A DNA stretch of 64,000 nucleotides from Sabethes cyaneus. Its lineage: Eukaryota > Arthropoda > Insecta > Diptera > Culicidae. Below are positions 47,121 to 59,257 of this stretch, piece by piece. Both the position numbers and the translations under genes were made by a program. Where the stretch lies: NCBI RefSeq assembly GCF_943734655.1, contig NC_071353.1, forward strand, positions 24,662,501-24,726,500, in the 5' to 3' direction. The notes below the pieces were generated by a model. It saw only the letters and a list, made by a program, of their open reading frames with translations, ran no database searches and was not told where the DNA came from. Each line of letters starts with the position of its first letter. The first letter of the stretch is position 1.

Positions 47121-47238
47121 AGATTATAGTCACTTTAACCAGCTTGGGTCATTCATGACTTCTGCGGGATTGGGATTTGAATCCGGGCCCTCGGCGTGAG
47201 AGTCGTGAATGCTAACCGCTACGCCGGGACAGACCCCA
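47121..47238 (-). mobile_element. tRNA-derived SINE, copy 3
   Basis: The best preserved copy. On the - strand: CCCGGCGTAGCGGTTAGCAT (A-box side), CCCGGATTCAAATCCCAATC (B-box), AAGTCATGAATGACCC, then the tail GTTAAAGTGACTATAATC and an A/T run. Same family as 322-428 and 15750-15850. Confidence 0.8.
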
Positions 47239-47704
47239 TTCGATTATAATTAATTATAAACCTATAATTATAAACCTATGGCTGATCTCATTGAAAGGTT
47301 AAGACAAAATACGAGGTTGGTCTATTGTTAAAATTTGACAGATCAGTAGTGATTTCCCTTCCGCTCGAAAATAACCCTACTGCGAAGTATGGTTATTCTT
47401 GACCAGGGCTTGAAAAGGGATTTTTTTTTCCTTGTAGGGGGCCTTGAACCACTGCGACCAGTTCTTTGGAAAGGGTTTGCAAGTTGAATATGAATGCTTA
47501 CGCTTTCCGCATTCAACTTGCGCTTTTTGAACGATCATGTTATTCAATCTGTTTTTTGAATCCATTTAATCTGCCACTTGCGCTGTTGCCATCTTATAAT
47601 TCATGCTGCCTCTCAGGAGAAGCCAACAGCCGTTCTCCCGCTTTGCGCGTTCATATCGAAGAATCTAAACTGCAAACTGAATGGAAGCATAAGATGACGT
47701 ATTT
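47239..47704. other. No gene recognised
   Basis: Contains a short hairpin at about 47477-47521 (GCAAGTTGAAT with ATTCAACTTGC). Otherwise unrecognised. Confidence 0.35.
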
Positions 47705-48984
47705 TGACGTAGGACTACGTCTTACGGCAAGTTTTGAGATAGGGTGTCATTCCAAAAAATCGAAAAATGCGAGCGTCACGAAAAATGAAAGATTTTGAGT
47801 GCTAATAGCTCAGCGGTTTTCCTATCGATTTTCAATATTCTTACACCAATCGATCGGAAAATCTTCTAAGAATTGACCCAAATGAAGAAAAGTATGGATT
47901 CTTGATGTTGAACTATTGAAACATTAAAAATAATGAACCTATGTTTTACCGGAATTCTCGCTTCGTGATTGGTTGGAAGATTCTTTGCGATGATCTAAGC
48001 CTATACCAATTTGATATCTGTGCTTGGGAAGTAAGCCAAAACAAGTGACCAAGTTTCCTCATTTCAACAAGATTTCTTAACACCGCGGTTAAACCTAGAC
48101 CATTTTGATGTCCTTGCTTGGGAAGTACGCCAGAAAGAGTGACAAAGCCCACTCGTGCCAACAGATTTATTACGAACGCGATTAAACCTAGTCCGATTTG
48201 ATGTCTGTGTTAGGGAAGTGTGCCAGAAAAAATGACAAAAGTTCGTTGTCCCAACAGATCGCAAATTCTTTACTGCGAGACGATTAAACCTCGGCGAATT
48301 TGATATCTGTGTTGGAAAAATGTGCTACAGCTGTAGTGTTCGGTTATAATACGACTCTATATGAAGGTGAAATTAGTCATCATCGATTCTGCCAATTTCA
48401 AAAGCAGTTTTTTTTTGTTTGAAACAAAAATTCGGTTTATGAAAACATATTCGCTGTGTTCAGATTGGCAAGAAGAATGCAGTATATACATTTTTATAAA
48501 CACAATCCCGCTTTTGGGCCGAAAAGCTGCTTCCGAAATTGGGCTTTCCGACGAAAAGTCGATGACTGCTAGTTTCCCGTGAATACGCATGCTTACCGTT
48601 TCATTAGAAGTGTATTGAAAAGATGTGCTGTTGAAAAAATAGGACAGAATTAGTAAAATCCCTTCAACGTGGGGAACCATGGGTAATAAAAACAATCTTT
48701 AATTTCAGTAAGGTAGCAGGAAACCAATAGTTTGTGTTCTTGATTTTGTTAAATTATTTTCAAATGCACAATCTTTTGAGGATTGAACGTATGCAATGTT
48801 ACTACTTTGATAAATGTTACATACAACGCATGTAGCGTGTATATATGTTGCATATAGCATGTATACATGAAGAATCGAATGATTACAAGCATGAATATAC
48901 ATGCTACTATCACTACAAAGAGACTTACGTAGTCCTGCGTCACCTATATATGCGGTCGTGTCTTGTACACAACCCCTCTGATTT
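47705..48984 (+). repeat. Dispersed repeat DR1, copy 2
   Basis: Homologous to 16081-17117 throughout, including the four ~90-bp subunits (about 47938-48340). It differs mainly by a 218-bp additional segment at 48366-48583 and ~25 additional bases near 48825-48850. Confidence 0.8.
48366..48583. other. 218-bp segment present only in this DR1 copy
   Basis: The junctions read TATGAA-GGTG on the left and CCCGTGAA-TACGC on the right, while copy 1 reads TATGAATACGC. TGAA is therefore repeated at both edges (48362-48365 and 48580-48583), as expected for an insertion with a 4-bp duplication or for deletion by TGAA recombination in the other copy. The segment shows no terminal inverted repeats or known motif. 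Confidence 0.6.
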
Positions 48985-48994
48985 TTTTCGTTTC

Positions 48995-49165
48995 TCTTTT
49001 TGTCTTCAAACCGGCTGCTCACAGTAATAGCACAGACAAACAGACGAGACACTCGCGTTAATTCCATCGTTCAATCAAAAACCACTCATTTTTCAAAAAA
49101 GCATGTTTCGAAACATGGCCACACCGCGGCGCGCGGTGTTATGCATAGCGTTCGTATTCCACCAC
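48995..49165 (+). repeat. Dispersed repeat DR2, copy 3
   Basis: CACAGACAAACAGACGAGAC through CATTTTTCAAAAAAGCATGT (49087-) and CCACACCGCGGCGCGC match copy 2 in its 5' half. After about 49140 similarity is lost, and a Harbinger-like element begins at 49169. Sequence beyond that element (50244-50290) has related GGTGTGAAT words. Confidence 0.7.
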
Positions 49166-49168
49166 TAA

Positions 49169-50240
49169 GGGGCCGTGCAATAATTACGTAAGGGCATTTT
49201 CCTCATTTTTGAACCCCCCCTCCCCCCTATATAAGATTTTGTAAGATTTTGACCAATCCCCCCTCCCCCCGTAAAAAATCTTAGTAAGATTTTTTGAAAC
49301 ATCAAAATGCAAGTTTTATTTAAAAAGTTAGACATTGAAAGAATATTGAAATAGTCAACAAAGTTCAAACAAGGTTATATTGAAATAGAAAACCAAACAA
49401 GTTCAAACAAATTCATAAAAAAACCAACAATACAAATTTTTTGTTGTAAATCCCTTTATGGTCCACTCACGAACAGAGCGTATTTCAGCATTGAGGTTGC
49501 CAATAAACGTTTGTGTATGCTCAGAATCTCACAAGCGTTCACTTAATTCGCATTGATCCACATCCACTCTAAATCGTCTTAACACGTGTCCTCGTCAAGT
49601 AGCGTACAAAGAACTTATTTGTCTCTTCTAGATGACACACGACATCCGCGATTTCTTTTGAAGCGAAATAATGACCCAACTCTGGTCACATGCGGCAGGC
49701 AAGATCTTTGGATGCAGAAGAATAATACATCCCAAGAAACATTTTTGTTGTATAGTAGCTTATCAAGCACTTGTTCCATTAGTATAGCTATACATTAGTT
49801 GAATAAGCTACTTTTAAACATAAATGTTTCTCGCGATATCATAAGGGATTTTACGGCTGCTTTGCGGGATTGGGATAGGTAATTGCAACGAAATATGTTG
49901 GAATAATAGCATAAACCGATAACATCAGATGGCTCTGGAACAAGTAGGCCAACTGCTGTTTTCCTGAGTGGGCAAGGCTAAAATACTCAGCAGGTTGCTA
50001 TGCATTTCCTTGCAGCATGAAGGATTTTAACACTTCACAACTTAACTCATCAATTTAAAAAAAATTTGTAACAAGTAGCATGAATTGCTATTAAAAATGT
50101 GAATTTTTCTTAATTTTTTCGTGTGTGAAAATCTTACGTAAGAAATGATTAAGCCCCCCTCCCTCTCAAATAAGATTTTGTAAGATTTCGCGGAGCCCCC
50201 CCTCCCCCCATTATGCCTTACGTAATTAGTGCACGGTCCC
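49169..50240. mobile_element. PIF/Harbinger-like non-autonomous element, 1,072 bp
   Basis: The 3-bp duplication TAA lies at 49166-49168 and 50241-50243. Ends GGGGCCGTGCAATAATTACG and the complement GGGACCGTGCACTAATTACG, ~25 matching bases with few mismatches. Next to both ends are C-rich stretches and TAAGATTTTGTAAGATTT words in inverted arrangement. The interior is AT-rich without a transposase or Myb-like frame. Confidence 0.8.
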
Positions 50241-50375
50241 TAAACAGACGGTGTGAATTTGAATGCGCGGTGGTGTGAATGCGGTAGAAAAAAAGGGTCG
50301 GTTGAAACCCTGTTCTTGACAGTTCGGTAGTTATTCTATGCATTGGTACGTAGGTGGGGGGGAACAACAAAACTA

Positions 50376-50681
50376 CACTCTTAAATGATTCTACTCGTAA
50401 ATAGGTCGGATTCAGCTAAAGCTAGGTTGAAACTACTCAAAATGCCCTTAAAGTGCACAAACTCAAATTTTAGGTAAAAAATTCAACCGATTTTGGCTAC
50501 TTGCTACCGATAATTGAATTATTCTCTGTGACAAATAACGCACTTTCAAGTTCCTACTACCAATTTTTTGGTTGAAAAATTACTCAAAATCTGAGTTTGT
50601 ACACTTAAAGGGCATTTTGAGTAGTTTTAACCAAGTTTTAGCTAAATTCAACCAATTTTCGGGTAAACTCATTTAAGAGTG
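50376..50681. mobile_element. TA-flanked foldback MITE (CACTCTTAAATG family), 306 bp
   Basis: TA flanks at 50374-50375 and 50682-50683. Inverted arms of ~115 bp begin CACTCTTAAATGATTCTAC and include ACTCAAAATGCCCTTAAAGT and its complement. Confidence 0.8.
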
Positions 50682-50683
50682 TA

Positions 50684-53600
50684 AAGAATTTATTTTTTCT
50701 TCCGCACATTGATATCTACAATCATTGAAGGTTAAATAACCGCTTGACCGTCACAATACGAAATGGTTCGCATTCTGAACTGATTTTGACTATTTAAGGG
50801 GAAAGAACTGTCGAACTATCAAATTTTATATGTATGTATGTATGTGTACATACATAACTATCGAACTGCCAAATTTTAACTAAAAAGTACATGCAATGTA
50901 AAGGTGCTAGTGTGGTGAAAGCATATAAATAGAATGTAAAAACGTTTTTCTCAAGTGAACAACAACAATAACAGGCAACATAGGTACAGGTCAAAAGGCA
51001 AAAAATCTTTAAAAATAAACTTACACACTCTTGCAAAGTTTCTAAGTAGAATCTCAAAAAAGAATGATTCCTTTGACGTGGAGTTCAGTAGCTACAATAC
51101 AGTCATCGAAGGTGATGAAGTTTCTGCATTATAAATTCAAAGTAAAATTAACAGTTAAGCTTAGTGTTCAGAAATATCTTTATAAGGCCTGAAACGGCAT
51201 GGTGATGGTATAAAAGAACCTTCACCCGTTTTTTTTTCTACCGTTCAACGTGAGATTCTTTTTCATTTATAGCATTGCCGAGTTATTTGATTTAGCAACT
51301 GGAAGTAAACTCAGTCCTTCGCTTGTAAATGTACTTTTAATTAATTATCGTTTACACAAATAGCCAATCTTCAACGTTTGTCGGTTGATCCATGAATAAA
51401 AAATGCTTCCCTTCAAGCGGAGCTCTTATTTAACTGTATAATAAAGAAGAAGGAGTAATCATTTCCAAACAGTAACTGCGCTCCACTGGCTTCTTGTCAG
51501 ATGGCCAACTTTTTCCGGTCGTCTTTTTTTCCCCCCTAGGATCAACGCAAGAAGCATTACTTGCATTTACATAGTTCGAATGAAATGCAGTAACCGAGTG
51601 TTTTTTTTCTCCTTACTCAGTCGGTTTACCTTCCTCCGGATGATGGTGGATAACCAATCTGCCGCTCTCAAACATTCATTCGGAACACTTTTAATACCGA
51701 GCGTAATTTAATATTCATGCAGCCGAAAACCTAACAAATCATATTTCATTTTCAATTCAATTTCTACCCATTGAGCGCTAACATTCCGTTTCGCAGCCAG
51801 AAGGGAGAAATGAAAAGCTGAAATTCGATTTCCACCCGGCAGTGGCAGCCCGCATCGGTTGGCGTCGTCCGTGCAGTTCAATCTCTGGGCTACGGGACCA
51901 CAACCGGCTGTTTCCGGGCTTGATCCTTCGTTCGTTCGTCCCTGCAGCGTGCAAGGAAGAAGAAGCGTGTAATTTTCACCGTTCCATCCAGCCCACCTCA
52001 GCGCCGTATGCCAAATTTTTTGATTGTACAAGAAAGTTCAATAACGTATCGGTTGAAGGGTACATCTACCTACCGCTCTAAAATAAAGGGAAAAAGGTAA
52101 AATGGAAAATGGGAAGCACATTTCGGCTGGTGAAAACTAGTTCATTGGTATGCTCGTTACGGCAGTGTTGCCAGGGCTTTCCAGGAAACAGATTTAATGG
52201 AATACTACGGTATATCGCTTTGAATGGCAACCAGAACACTTCAGCTGATTAACATGCAAGGTAACGGAATACATAAATTCACCAAATTATTACGACAAAC
52301 AATGAAGATGTAGCAAAACAATCCATACGATTGAATCAGTGCCAGTGGTGAGTGTGAACGATGGTGAAGATTTAGAGAAACGGTATAACAGAGTAAACAG
52401 TTCGAAGGGAGTCATCCTGCGTTACTGCAACTTTGACGTCGCATCTAAATATCGGATAGTAATCTATCATAGACCACCTTATTTCCTTTTTACCTACTCT
52501 ACGATCCGGATGCGAATGGGATCGGATATGCTCTCTCGTGTAGCTTTCAGGAACAATCTACCTTCCTACTTACTTCTTCGTGTGGTTTATAGCGTCATCC
52601 AGCTAGCGCTGGAAGACCATTTTCGGAACCTTAACTTCAGTTGTTGCGGTTGATGCTACGAGAGACGCTGGCTGACGGTGTAGATTCCGTCTTCTGCTTT
52701 CTTACTGGTAGCTTTTCCTGTATACCTACATCTAGGAATACATTTCGACTGAATTCAGGCCAAAACTAAAGCGTCCAGCCAGCTGCAGTGGAAAACCGGT
52801 TACCCATCGATGCATGTTGAGCGAAACCCGTATGTTTTTCTTTTCCTTATTGGTAAACTGGAGAAAATTGGGTGGGTCGGGATGTGTGTTTGGTGGGGGG
52901 AGGTGAGAGGAAGCAGGATGCGATCAGCAATAGAAAGCGAAGAACCAAGAACCAATCCAGATTGTTTCGTTATCGTATTCGTCCGGGAAAAGTTGCAAAA
53001 GCACTTAACTCACTTGTGAATAATGCATTTTGAAGTTTTGTATGTACCTACGTCGCAGAAGTCGCACTTTATGGCCATCCTCCCGTGCGGGAGACGTTCG
53101 TGCACTGCAAACCGGGTTCCCATGCGATGCACATGCACAGTGATAATGTTTTCCATTTGCTTGCTGGCTGTTTTTCTTTGCCTTCACTCTTTTGTTTGGT
53201 GTGAGTGTATTTTTTCGTTGGAAATCTTTGCTTTTCTTCAGCCATGATATGCAGTCGGACTGGGGTTAGAGAGTTGAGCATTTCGGTGCTTTCCCATTGC
53301 GTCTTTTGTTGCCTGTCACAATGCATCGTAATCCTGTCGGCATCGCTTAAGCGCTCCTGTTCGCGGCGGGTGGGTGGCTCCGGATGTCGGTAAGCTTTCC
53401 GTACACTGTTTGTGTACCATGGTTGGGAATTTATCTCCGCATTATGACGTGCTTTGAGTATTTAGCTGGAGGCAAGCTGGAGTTTTGCTGTGTTGCTTTT
53501 AATGGAGATTTGCATCAAATATTAGGATGTGCCTTCTTACGGGGTGATGTGATTGGAATGCTAAAATGGCGATAGGGATTGTGGAAATGAAAAGCACACC

Positions 53601-54347
53601 GGTAGCGAGGAAGTGTTGACAGAAAGTAACTTTTACCCGAGAGTTTTCAATCGTTGTTGAAGGGTAAACAGGGATTCACGCCCGAATACGTTGGTGCATC
53701 TTTAGGCATGTGGGTAAAAAGTCATAAAGTTTGAGCAAAGCTAATTGAAATTGCGCTCATTATAATTAAATAGCAACAAAATTAAGTATGAAAAAAATGT
53801 ACTGCAGTTTTTTTTACATCGAAATCAATTCTGTAATTCGATGTAAATAAATCAAGTGATGAAAATTTAATTGCAATTTGCCATTTACAAGATGCTCTCC
53901 CAAAGGTTGTTTCGGCGTCTATCCCCAATAGCAAGGAAATTCGTAACCCAGCTAGCATTTTCATATGTATATAAAAGATTAAAATCAGCATTACGTACAG
54001 ATATCCATGCTAATAAACCGTATTGAATGCGCAAAATTGGCTTATCCGTACTATTTTGGAGGCGATATACGTGATTAGGAATAATTAGAAGCGCTACGAC
54101 TATATTAGTATTTATATACGACAATATCCGATTAAGCGCTACTCGCTCCGTAAAGGTAAACGATTCTGTGCTGAAAATCGTATGTATGTCAGTTATTATC
54201 ATTATATACGACAAAAAATAAACCTGGGCCCACTTTATCAAGCTTTAGTTACGATTTTGGATTTGTTAGGAGATATTTACGATAACTTTCGTACATTGAT
54301 ATACGAGTTGGTGCTAGCTGGGAAGCCAGTATCAGGCAGGATTTATG
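50684..54347. other. Apparently single-copy sequence, no gene recognised
   Basis: TATG repeats at about 50829-50842. 51450-53560 is less AT-rich (for example 51835-51960, 52870-53110) and could be host regulatory or intronic DNA. No frame shows a domain; 52339-52653 (104 codons) and similar frames lack support. Confidence 0.4.
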
Positions 54348-56190
54348 GGGGCCCGTGCCACTACGGATCAAATTTTCACTCTCCGACAAATTCCCCAGAA
54401 ATGTCGGGAGTACAACGTGTCCACACATCATATTTTCGTCGATTTCAGGCAGCATACGATACAGTCAAGCGCGAACAGCTATGGCATTTAATGGACGAGG
54501 ACAATTTTCCAGATAAACTGACGTGACGTGGTTAATCAAACTGAGGCTAGGTGGATTGGATTACTAATGAACGCGCCCAAAACCAAATATAGAGTAAGGA
54601 GGGGTAAAAGTGCGATGCGGGTAAAAGTGCGATTCAATGCTTTATCGGTGCAGATTCCGAGTAAATTGACTACATTGGCATGGATGGGTGACTACTTTGA
54701 CAGCCTGAATCTAACGTAAACTTTGATTGCTTACGAAGTTATGTGCAAATGTTATTTTAGGGCGGTTTTGATGTAATTTTTCGTTATACGGCAAATGCGA
54801 TATCAACAGGAGGATATTACTTGTTGAAAATTTGTAGCAGCGTTTTACAGCACTCACATATCTGTAGTGAAACCACACTGAAAAGAATTAACAAAATACA
54901 TTTCGCTTTTCCGTAATTTATTCTAACACCGTCAAGCGCCTAGCGGGGTAAAAGTGCGATTCACGGACGGGGCAAAAGTGCGATTCATGGACGAGGCAAA
55001 AATGTATAGCTAATTATATACAGCTTTAGGCACTATATTACAGATACTAGAAATGGAAGATCTGCAGAAAACTGTGTGCTCTACAGATGTTGGCCGAAGG
55101 AAAACAATGTTTTTCCACTGATGAAACGAAAAGCAAACGTTTGGAAAAGCTTCGATCTAACGGAGGCTGCAATATACCAACGCAAAATAGGAGAGGTGCA
55201 AATTGAGAATATTCCTTACCGAAACATAACGTAGATTGAAGATAATATGGTTTTGTTAGCTACTGTTGTGCTAATTTCATGGATTCGAGCTTCGCACTTT
55301 TGCCTCGCGGTATTCGTACTTTTGCCCCGCTAGTGGGGTAAAAGTGCGAATCGGTACTGGATCAGAAGAAAGAAGAATTTATTTTGCAAAATACTATTAC
55401 CGCAGATGATTTATAGTTGAATGTGAAGACATTGAGTTACTGCATCACTATAAAATATGTTATGTTGTTGTCCTTCTTTATATCTCACGAAAATTGATGA
55501 CAACTTCAAACATCGCACTTATGCCCCGCCCTACTCTATAGTAGGAAGCGGCTTCAGAGAAAACAATGTGACGGTGACTATTGGCGATGAATTGGAAGTG
55601 GTTGCAGAGTTCGTGTATTTGGGATTTTTGGTGACCGCCGACGATAATACGAGCTAAGAGATTAAACGATGCATTCAAGCTGGAAGTCGAGCTTACTTTT
55701 CCCTCCGCAAGACTCTTGAAAGAGAATAGGCTGCCGTACAAAACTGACGATCTACGAAACGAGGATCAGACCGGTAGTCTTCTACAGACTTGAGACAGTA
55801 ACTTTGTTTACGGAGGATACACATGAACTCGCCGTATTTGAACGAAAGGTGTTGGGGATTATTTTCGGTGGAGTACAAAACGGAAAGCGGAGAGCGGCAT
55901 AGACGTATGAGCCCCGAGTTGCAGGCATTACTTGAAGAGATTTTCATCGTACACCTGGTGAAAATTGGGAGAGTACGGTGGGCGGGATGCCGAACGACGA
56001 TACAGTGAAATCCGGTCACTTCAAGAATCCCACCGGCACCAGAGGGGCCCTAGGTGCTACATGGTTCGACCAGGTTGAAACCTACTTGTGTGGGGCGAGA
56101 CGCTCAACGAATTGGCGACAAGTAGCCCAGACCCGAGTACAGTGGAGAGGAATTCTTGATACGCTAAGAGCCACCCCGGTTCTATGCTGT
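54348..56190 (+). pseudogene. LINE-3 ORF2 remnant, split by an insertion
   Basis: Part 1 (54348-54589): ATTDQIFTLRQI, REYNVSTHHIFVDF, then after a frameshift AAYDTVKREQLWHLMDED with the first RT catalytic Asp, and LLMNAPKTKY; the RT segment carrying the YADD box is deleted between them. Part 2 (55539-56190): VTIGDELEVVAEFVYLGFLV, IKRCIQAGSRAYFSLRKTLE, VFERKVLGIIFGG in shifted frames, KIGRVRWAGC and RGALGATWFDQVE, the C-terminal domain of a LINE family common in arthropods that differs from LINE-1. Several stops and frameshifts. The clade is not assigned. Confidence 0.75.
54590..55538. mobile_element. TA-flanked element with GTAAAAGTGCGA repeats, 949 bp
   Basis: Ends TAGAGTAAGGAGGGGTAAAA and the complement TAGAGTAGGGCGGGGCATAA are inverted repeats of ~28 bp. 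TA lies outside both (54588-54589 and 55539-55540). GGGGTAAAAGTGCGATT-type words recur at 54602, 54616, 54952 and 55329 and inverted at 55296-55325, so sub-terminal repeats are prominent. It interrupts LINE-3 right after NAPKTKY. No transposase recognised. Confidence 0.75.
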
Positions 56191-56526
56191 TAGAAGTAAG
56201 AAGTAAGCCGCTGTTCCCCTTTCATAGTATACGTACGACAACCAAGGTTGAAGGTTGCGAGTCTCAGCCGACACCACGTGGAGGTATGGATGGAAGTTAG
56301 TGGCCAGAGTTGGTATAATTTTTCATGTTCATGGTTTTCATGGTGCTAATTAGGATGCGTGGATTCAGCGGAACGATCGGGTTCTAATCCCGGTGAAACT
56401 GCTGGCCGCTGGAAAATATCGGACTCCATTCCTAGGTTTTTCCTCAGCGTCTACTTCCCAGTTTAGGAGCGCTTCAAGTAGCTTGAATAGTCTCCAACAT
56501 GACGACACGGATACGAATTTGGAATA
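56191..56526 (+). other. Spacer with a possible tRNA-like SINE piece
   Basis: 56345-56395 has GGATGCGTGGATTCAGCGG followed by CGATCGGGTTCTAATCCCGG, a T-arm-like hairpin with a B-box-like loop. No conserved tail as in the other SINEs. Otherwise nothing is recognised. Confidence 0.35.
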
Positions 56527-56717
56527 CACTCGAGTCTTTTTTTACACGGTTTGTTTTTTTCGATTACTCAAGAACGGTGCAATTTAGGGACCATTTACAA
56601 AATACGTGACGAATGTCGGGCCTCTCCCAAACGTATTGAGAAATAAATGAATGGTCCCTCAATAGCCCCGTTCTCAATATTCGAAAAAACAAACCGTATA
56701 AAAAAAGTACTTGAGTG
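56527..56717. mobile_element. TA-flanked foldback MITE, 191 bp
   Basis: Ends CACTCGAGT and ACTTGAGTG with TA on both sides (56525-56526 and 56718-56719). The arms pair through ACGGTTTGTTTTTTCGA. A second inverted pair, GGGACCATTTA...ATGAATGGTCCC at 56587-56672, lies inside and resembles the ends of Harbinger-like MITEs, so one MITE may be nested in another. Confidence 0.7.
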
Positions 56718-56719
56718 TA

Positions 56720-57546
56720 TACTGACCCATGGTCATCAGGGAAAGCTGACTCAATTCACGGGAAGATTTGAATCCTAGTTGAGCGAGGCCCGTTGGCCGA
56801 AGACCAGACAAGACTTCGTCTACTCTGGCATACGATGTGAAAATGTTTGGGAGAGAGGAAATGGGTTCCTACTGAGCCCAGGAGCTTATGCGGCCCTGAT
56901 GAATTGAGGGTACTATTCTGTACTATTCTGTAGAAGAGAGAGGGTTTCTAAATATAGCCAGTTGAACAGTGTGCCTGAGAAAATCCCGAAAGGGCATATT
57001 CAAATTCCTTTAGAGTGAAGAATTGCTCATTGACTCAATTGACTGACTGACGCCCATATTAAAGGCTGTCAACTCACTCTAACCCTATCCATCTGTCCCA
57101 TTATAAGCTACCGGTAACTACCTAAGTAATGTGTTAACAACACACATAACACACTACAGGCAAATCCTCTAGTATGGTATAAATACCAGGATGCCACATC
57201 CTCCTTGCATAAAATGAACAATTCAATATTTATTATTTCAGGTCAGTTACAGATACTTTACATTGCTGCTGTAGTCGTCAAATTATTCTTGCTTGTTATA
57301 CTGAAGCTCATATGTAGCTTGTAGATAAAATCGCTATCCGTTTAGTAATGTGACGACTTAAATAGAAAATACTGCTTGCCCTAAAATCTTTGTATTGACA
57401 CGCATAATAGTCCCAGTATTCACCATATCTTGTCATTGACGCTGTACGTCTATCAACCTTAACTTCCTGAAGTATATGGTCATGATATTCTACCTATCCA
57501 ATGTTTTAACGGTTCCAAAACATTGGTCCTAGACTCATCTCGACAG
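56720..57546. other. No gene recognised; repeat landmark at 57040-57130
   Basis: The block GGCTGTCAACTCACTCTAAC ... CATCTGTCCCATTATAAGCT at 57060-57130 recurs in diverged form at 59405-59470. The rest is unrecognised. Confidence 0.4.
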
Positions 57547-57789
57547 AATCTACATGGATGTTGTCCATGGGGCTCTCACCGGCTTAGTCTTAATATATGT
57601 TGGCAATGGTCCTCTCGCCGGCTCAATCTTAATATACGTTGGCCATGGCCCTCTCGCCGGCTCAACCGTAATAAACATTGGCCATGGCTTTCTCACCGGC
57701 TTAGTCTTAATATATGTTAGCCATGGTCCTCTCGCCGGCTCAGTCTTGATTACCATGTTGGCCATGGCCCTTTCGCCGGTTCAACTTTA
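57547..57789 (+). repeat. 39-bp minisatellite, about six copies
   Basis: The unit is typically GGCCATGGTCCTCTCGCCGG plus a CTCAGTCTTAATATACGTT half. Five units are exactly 39 bp and one is 41. Since 39 is a multiple of three, frames on both strands stay open across most of it, but amino-acid conservation is no better than nucleotide conservation. Confidence 0.85.
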
Positions 57790-57915
57790 ATACGAGTTCG
57801 CCAAAGATTTAGATTAAAATTAGATGGTAAAACAGCATCTATTTATGTTGTGTACGAAACACCGAACACGAGCGATTTGTTCAATGATAGATATTATAAG
57901 ACAAAATATAACAAA

Positions 57916-59257
57916 CTAGCTGAGAGCCCGGTCTTACACGGGGCGCCTTTATCTTACAGCCACTTGTACATCAGTTATTGTAACCGAAATGCTTGTAATG
58001 CAAAAATATAACGCTTGTTCCTCTTCCGGATGTTCCTCCCCATTTGTCAGATTCCCCTCTTTTGTCTACCCGGCCACTTACACATCTGTTTTCTTTACGG
58101 AAATCCCTATAAAACCCTATAAAGAAAGAGAGATAAAGACATTTATTTGCACATTCCGCTAACAATGGCCACTTCACCCATAGGTAATGAATAGTTTTGT
58201 TATTGTACATTTCAAAAAAAGTAGAAGGTGCAACAGTGTTTCTTCCATGGATACAAAAAACCTGTCATTCCTTTCATCTCACTTCAAGACAAAACAAGTT
58301 TGTGAACAATGTTTTTAGTTTCACCACCAGTATGCACAAATTATTGGCCGAGCCCACTCTGGAACATGCCACTTAAAGTTGACCATGGGAAAAACATTGT
58401 GTTCTCAGATCAACTCCACACTGTTAGAATGTTTGCCCCTGTGATTCAAATAGAGTCGGCCAGCAACACTTAGCACTAATGGTCGAAGAATTTTTTTTAC
58501 GGGTCACTTTGGTTCGACGCATAATTACACTTGATAAAGCTACCGCTGCGAGCATTGCCGTTTAGTGTATCGTATTTGGATTGTTTCTGTTGTACGGATA
58601 AATTGTTACAATCATGTGGGCGTTACTCCCCCCTTCCTGTCAGCAACCTCCTGTCATCAGTTCCCTCTTTTGCCCCCCGGTCACTTAAGGAAGAACCGTC
58701 CAAACATTTCGGAGTCTTCCTCCTGTTATTCCCCCCTCTTTTGTCAACCCCTTCAGTTCTGATTCCCTTATATCAAGGAACACGTATGAAAGTTTGATAA
58801 AGAACGGTCAAGGCGTTTCGGAATTAACGTCTCCCCCCCTATTAGTACCCCCCCCTCCCCTTGGAAATCTCCGGTGCTGATTCCCTGATGTCAAGGAACA
58901 TGTGTGCCAAGTTTGACAAAGAACGGTCAAGGCGTTTCGGAGTTATGGCCTCCCCCTTAACAGGAATCCTCCCTCCCTCGTTTTTGTTTACTCCCCAGTG
59001 CGGGTTCTCTTAGGCCAAGGAACAATTGTGCCAAGTTTGATGAATACCCGTTCAGACATTTCGGAGCTATGGCCTCCCCCCCTCTGTTACGAACCTCCCT
59101 CCCTTTGTCAACCCTCCAGTGCTGATTCTCTTATATCAAGGAACATGTGTGCCAAGTTTGGTGGAGATCGGTCAAGGCGTTCTGGAGTCATGGTGGAACA
59201 TACAAACATACATACAAACATACAAACATACTCACGCTCACTTTTATATATATAGAT
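57916..59257 (+). repeat. C-rich family 2, copy at 57.9 kb
   Basis: Starts CTAGCTGAGAGCCCGGTCTT and ends ACTCACGCTCACTTTTATAT to TATAGAT. The last ~550 bp are about five units of ~115 bp with GTGTGCCAAGTTTGATGAA and CAAGGCGTTTCGGAGTTATG words. 58180-58500 is a non-repetitive stretch that may be a separate insertion. Confidence 0.75.
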
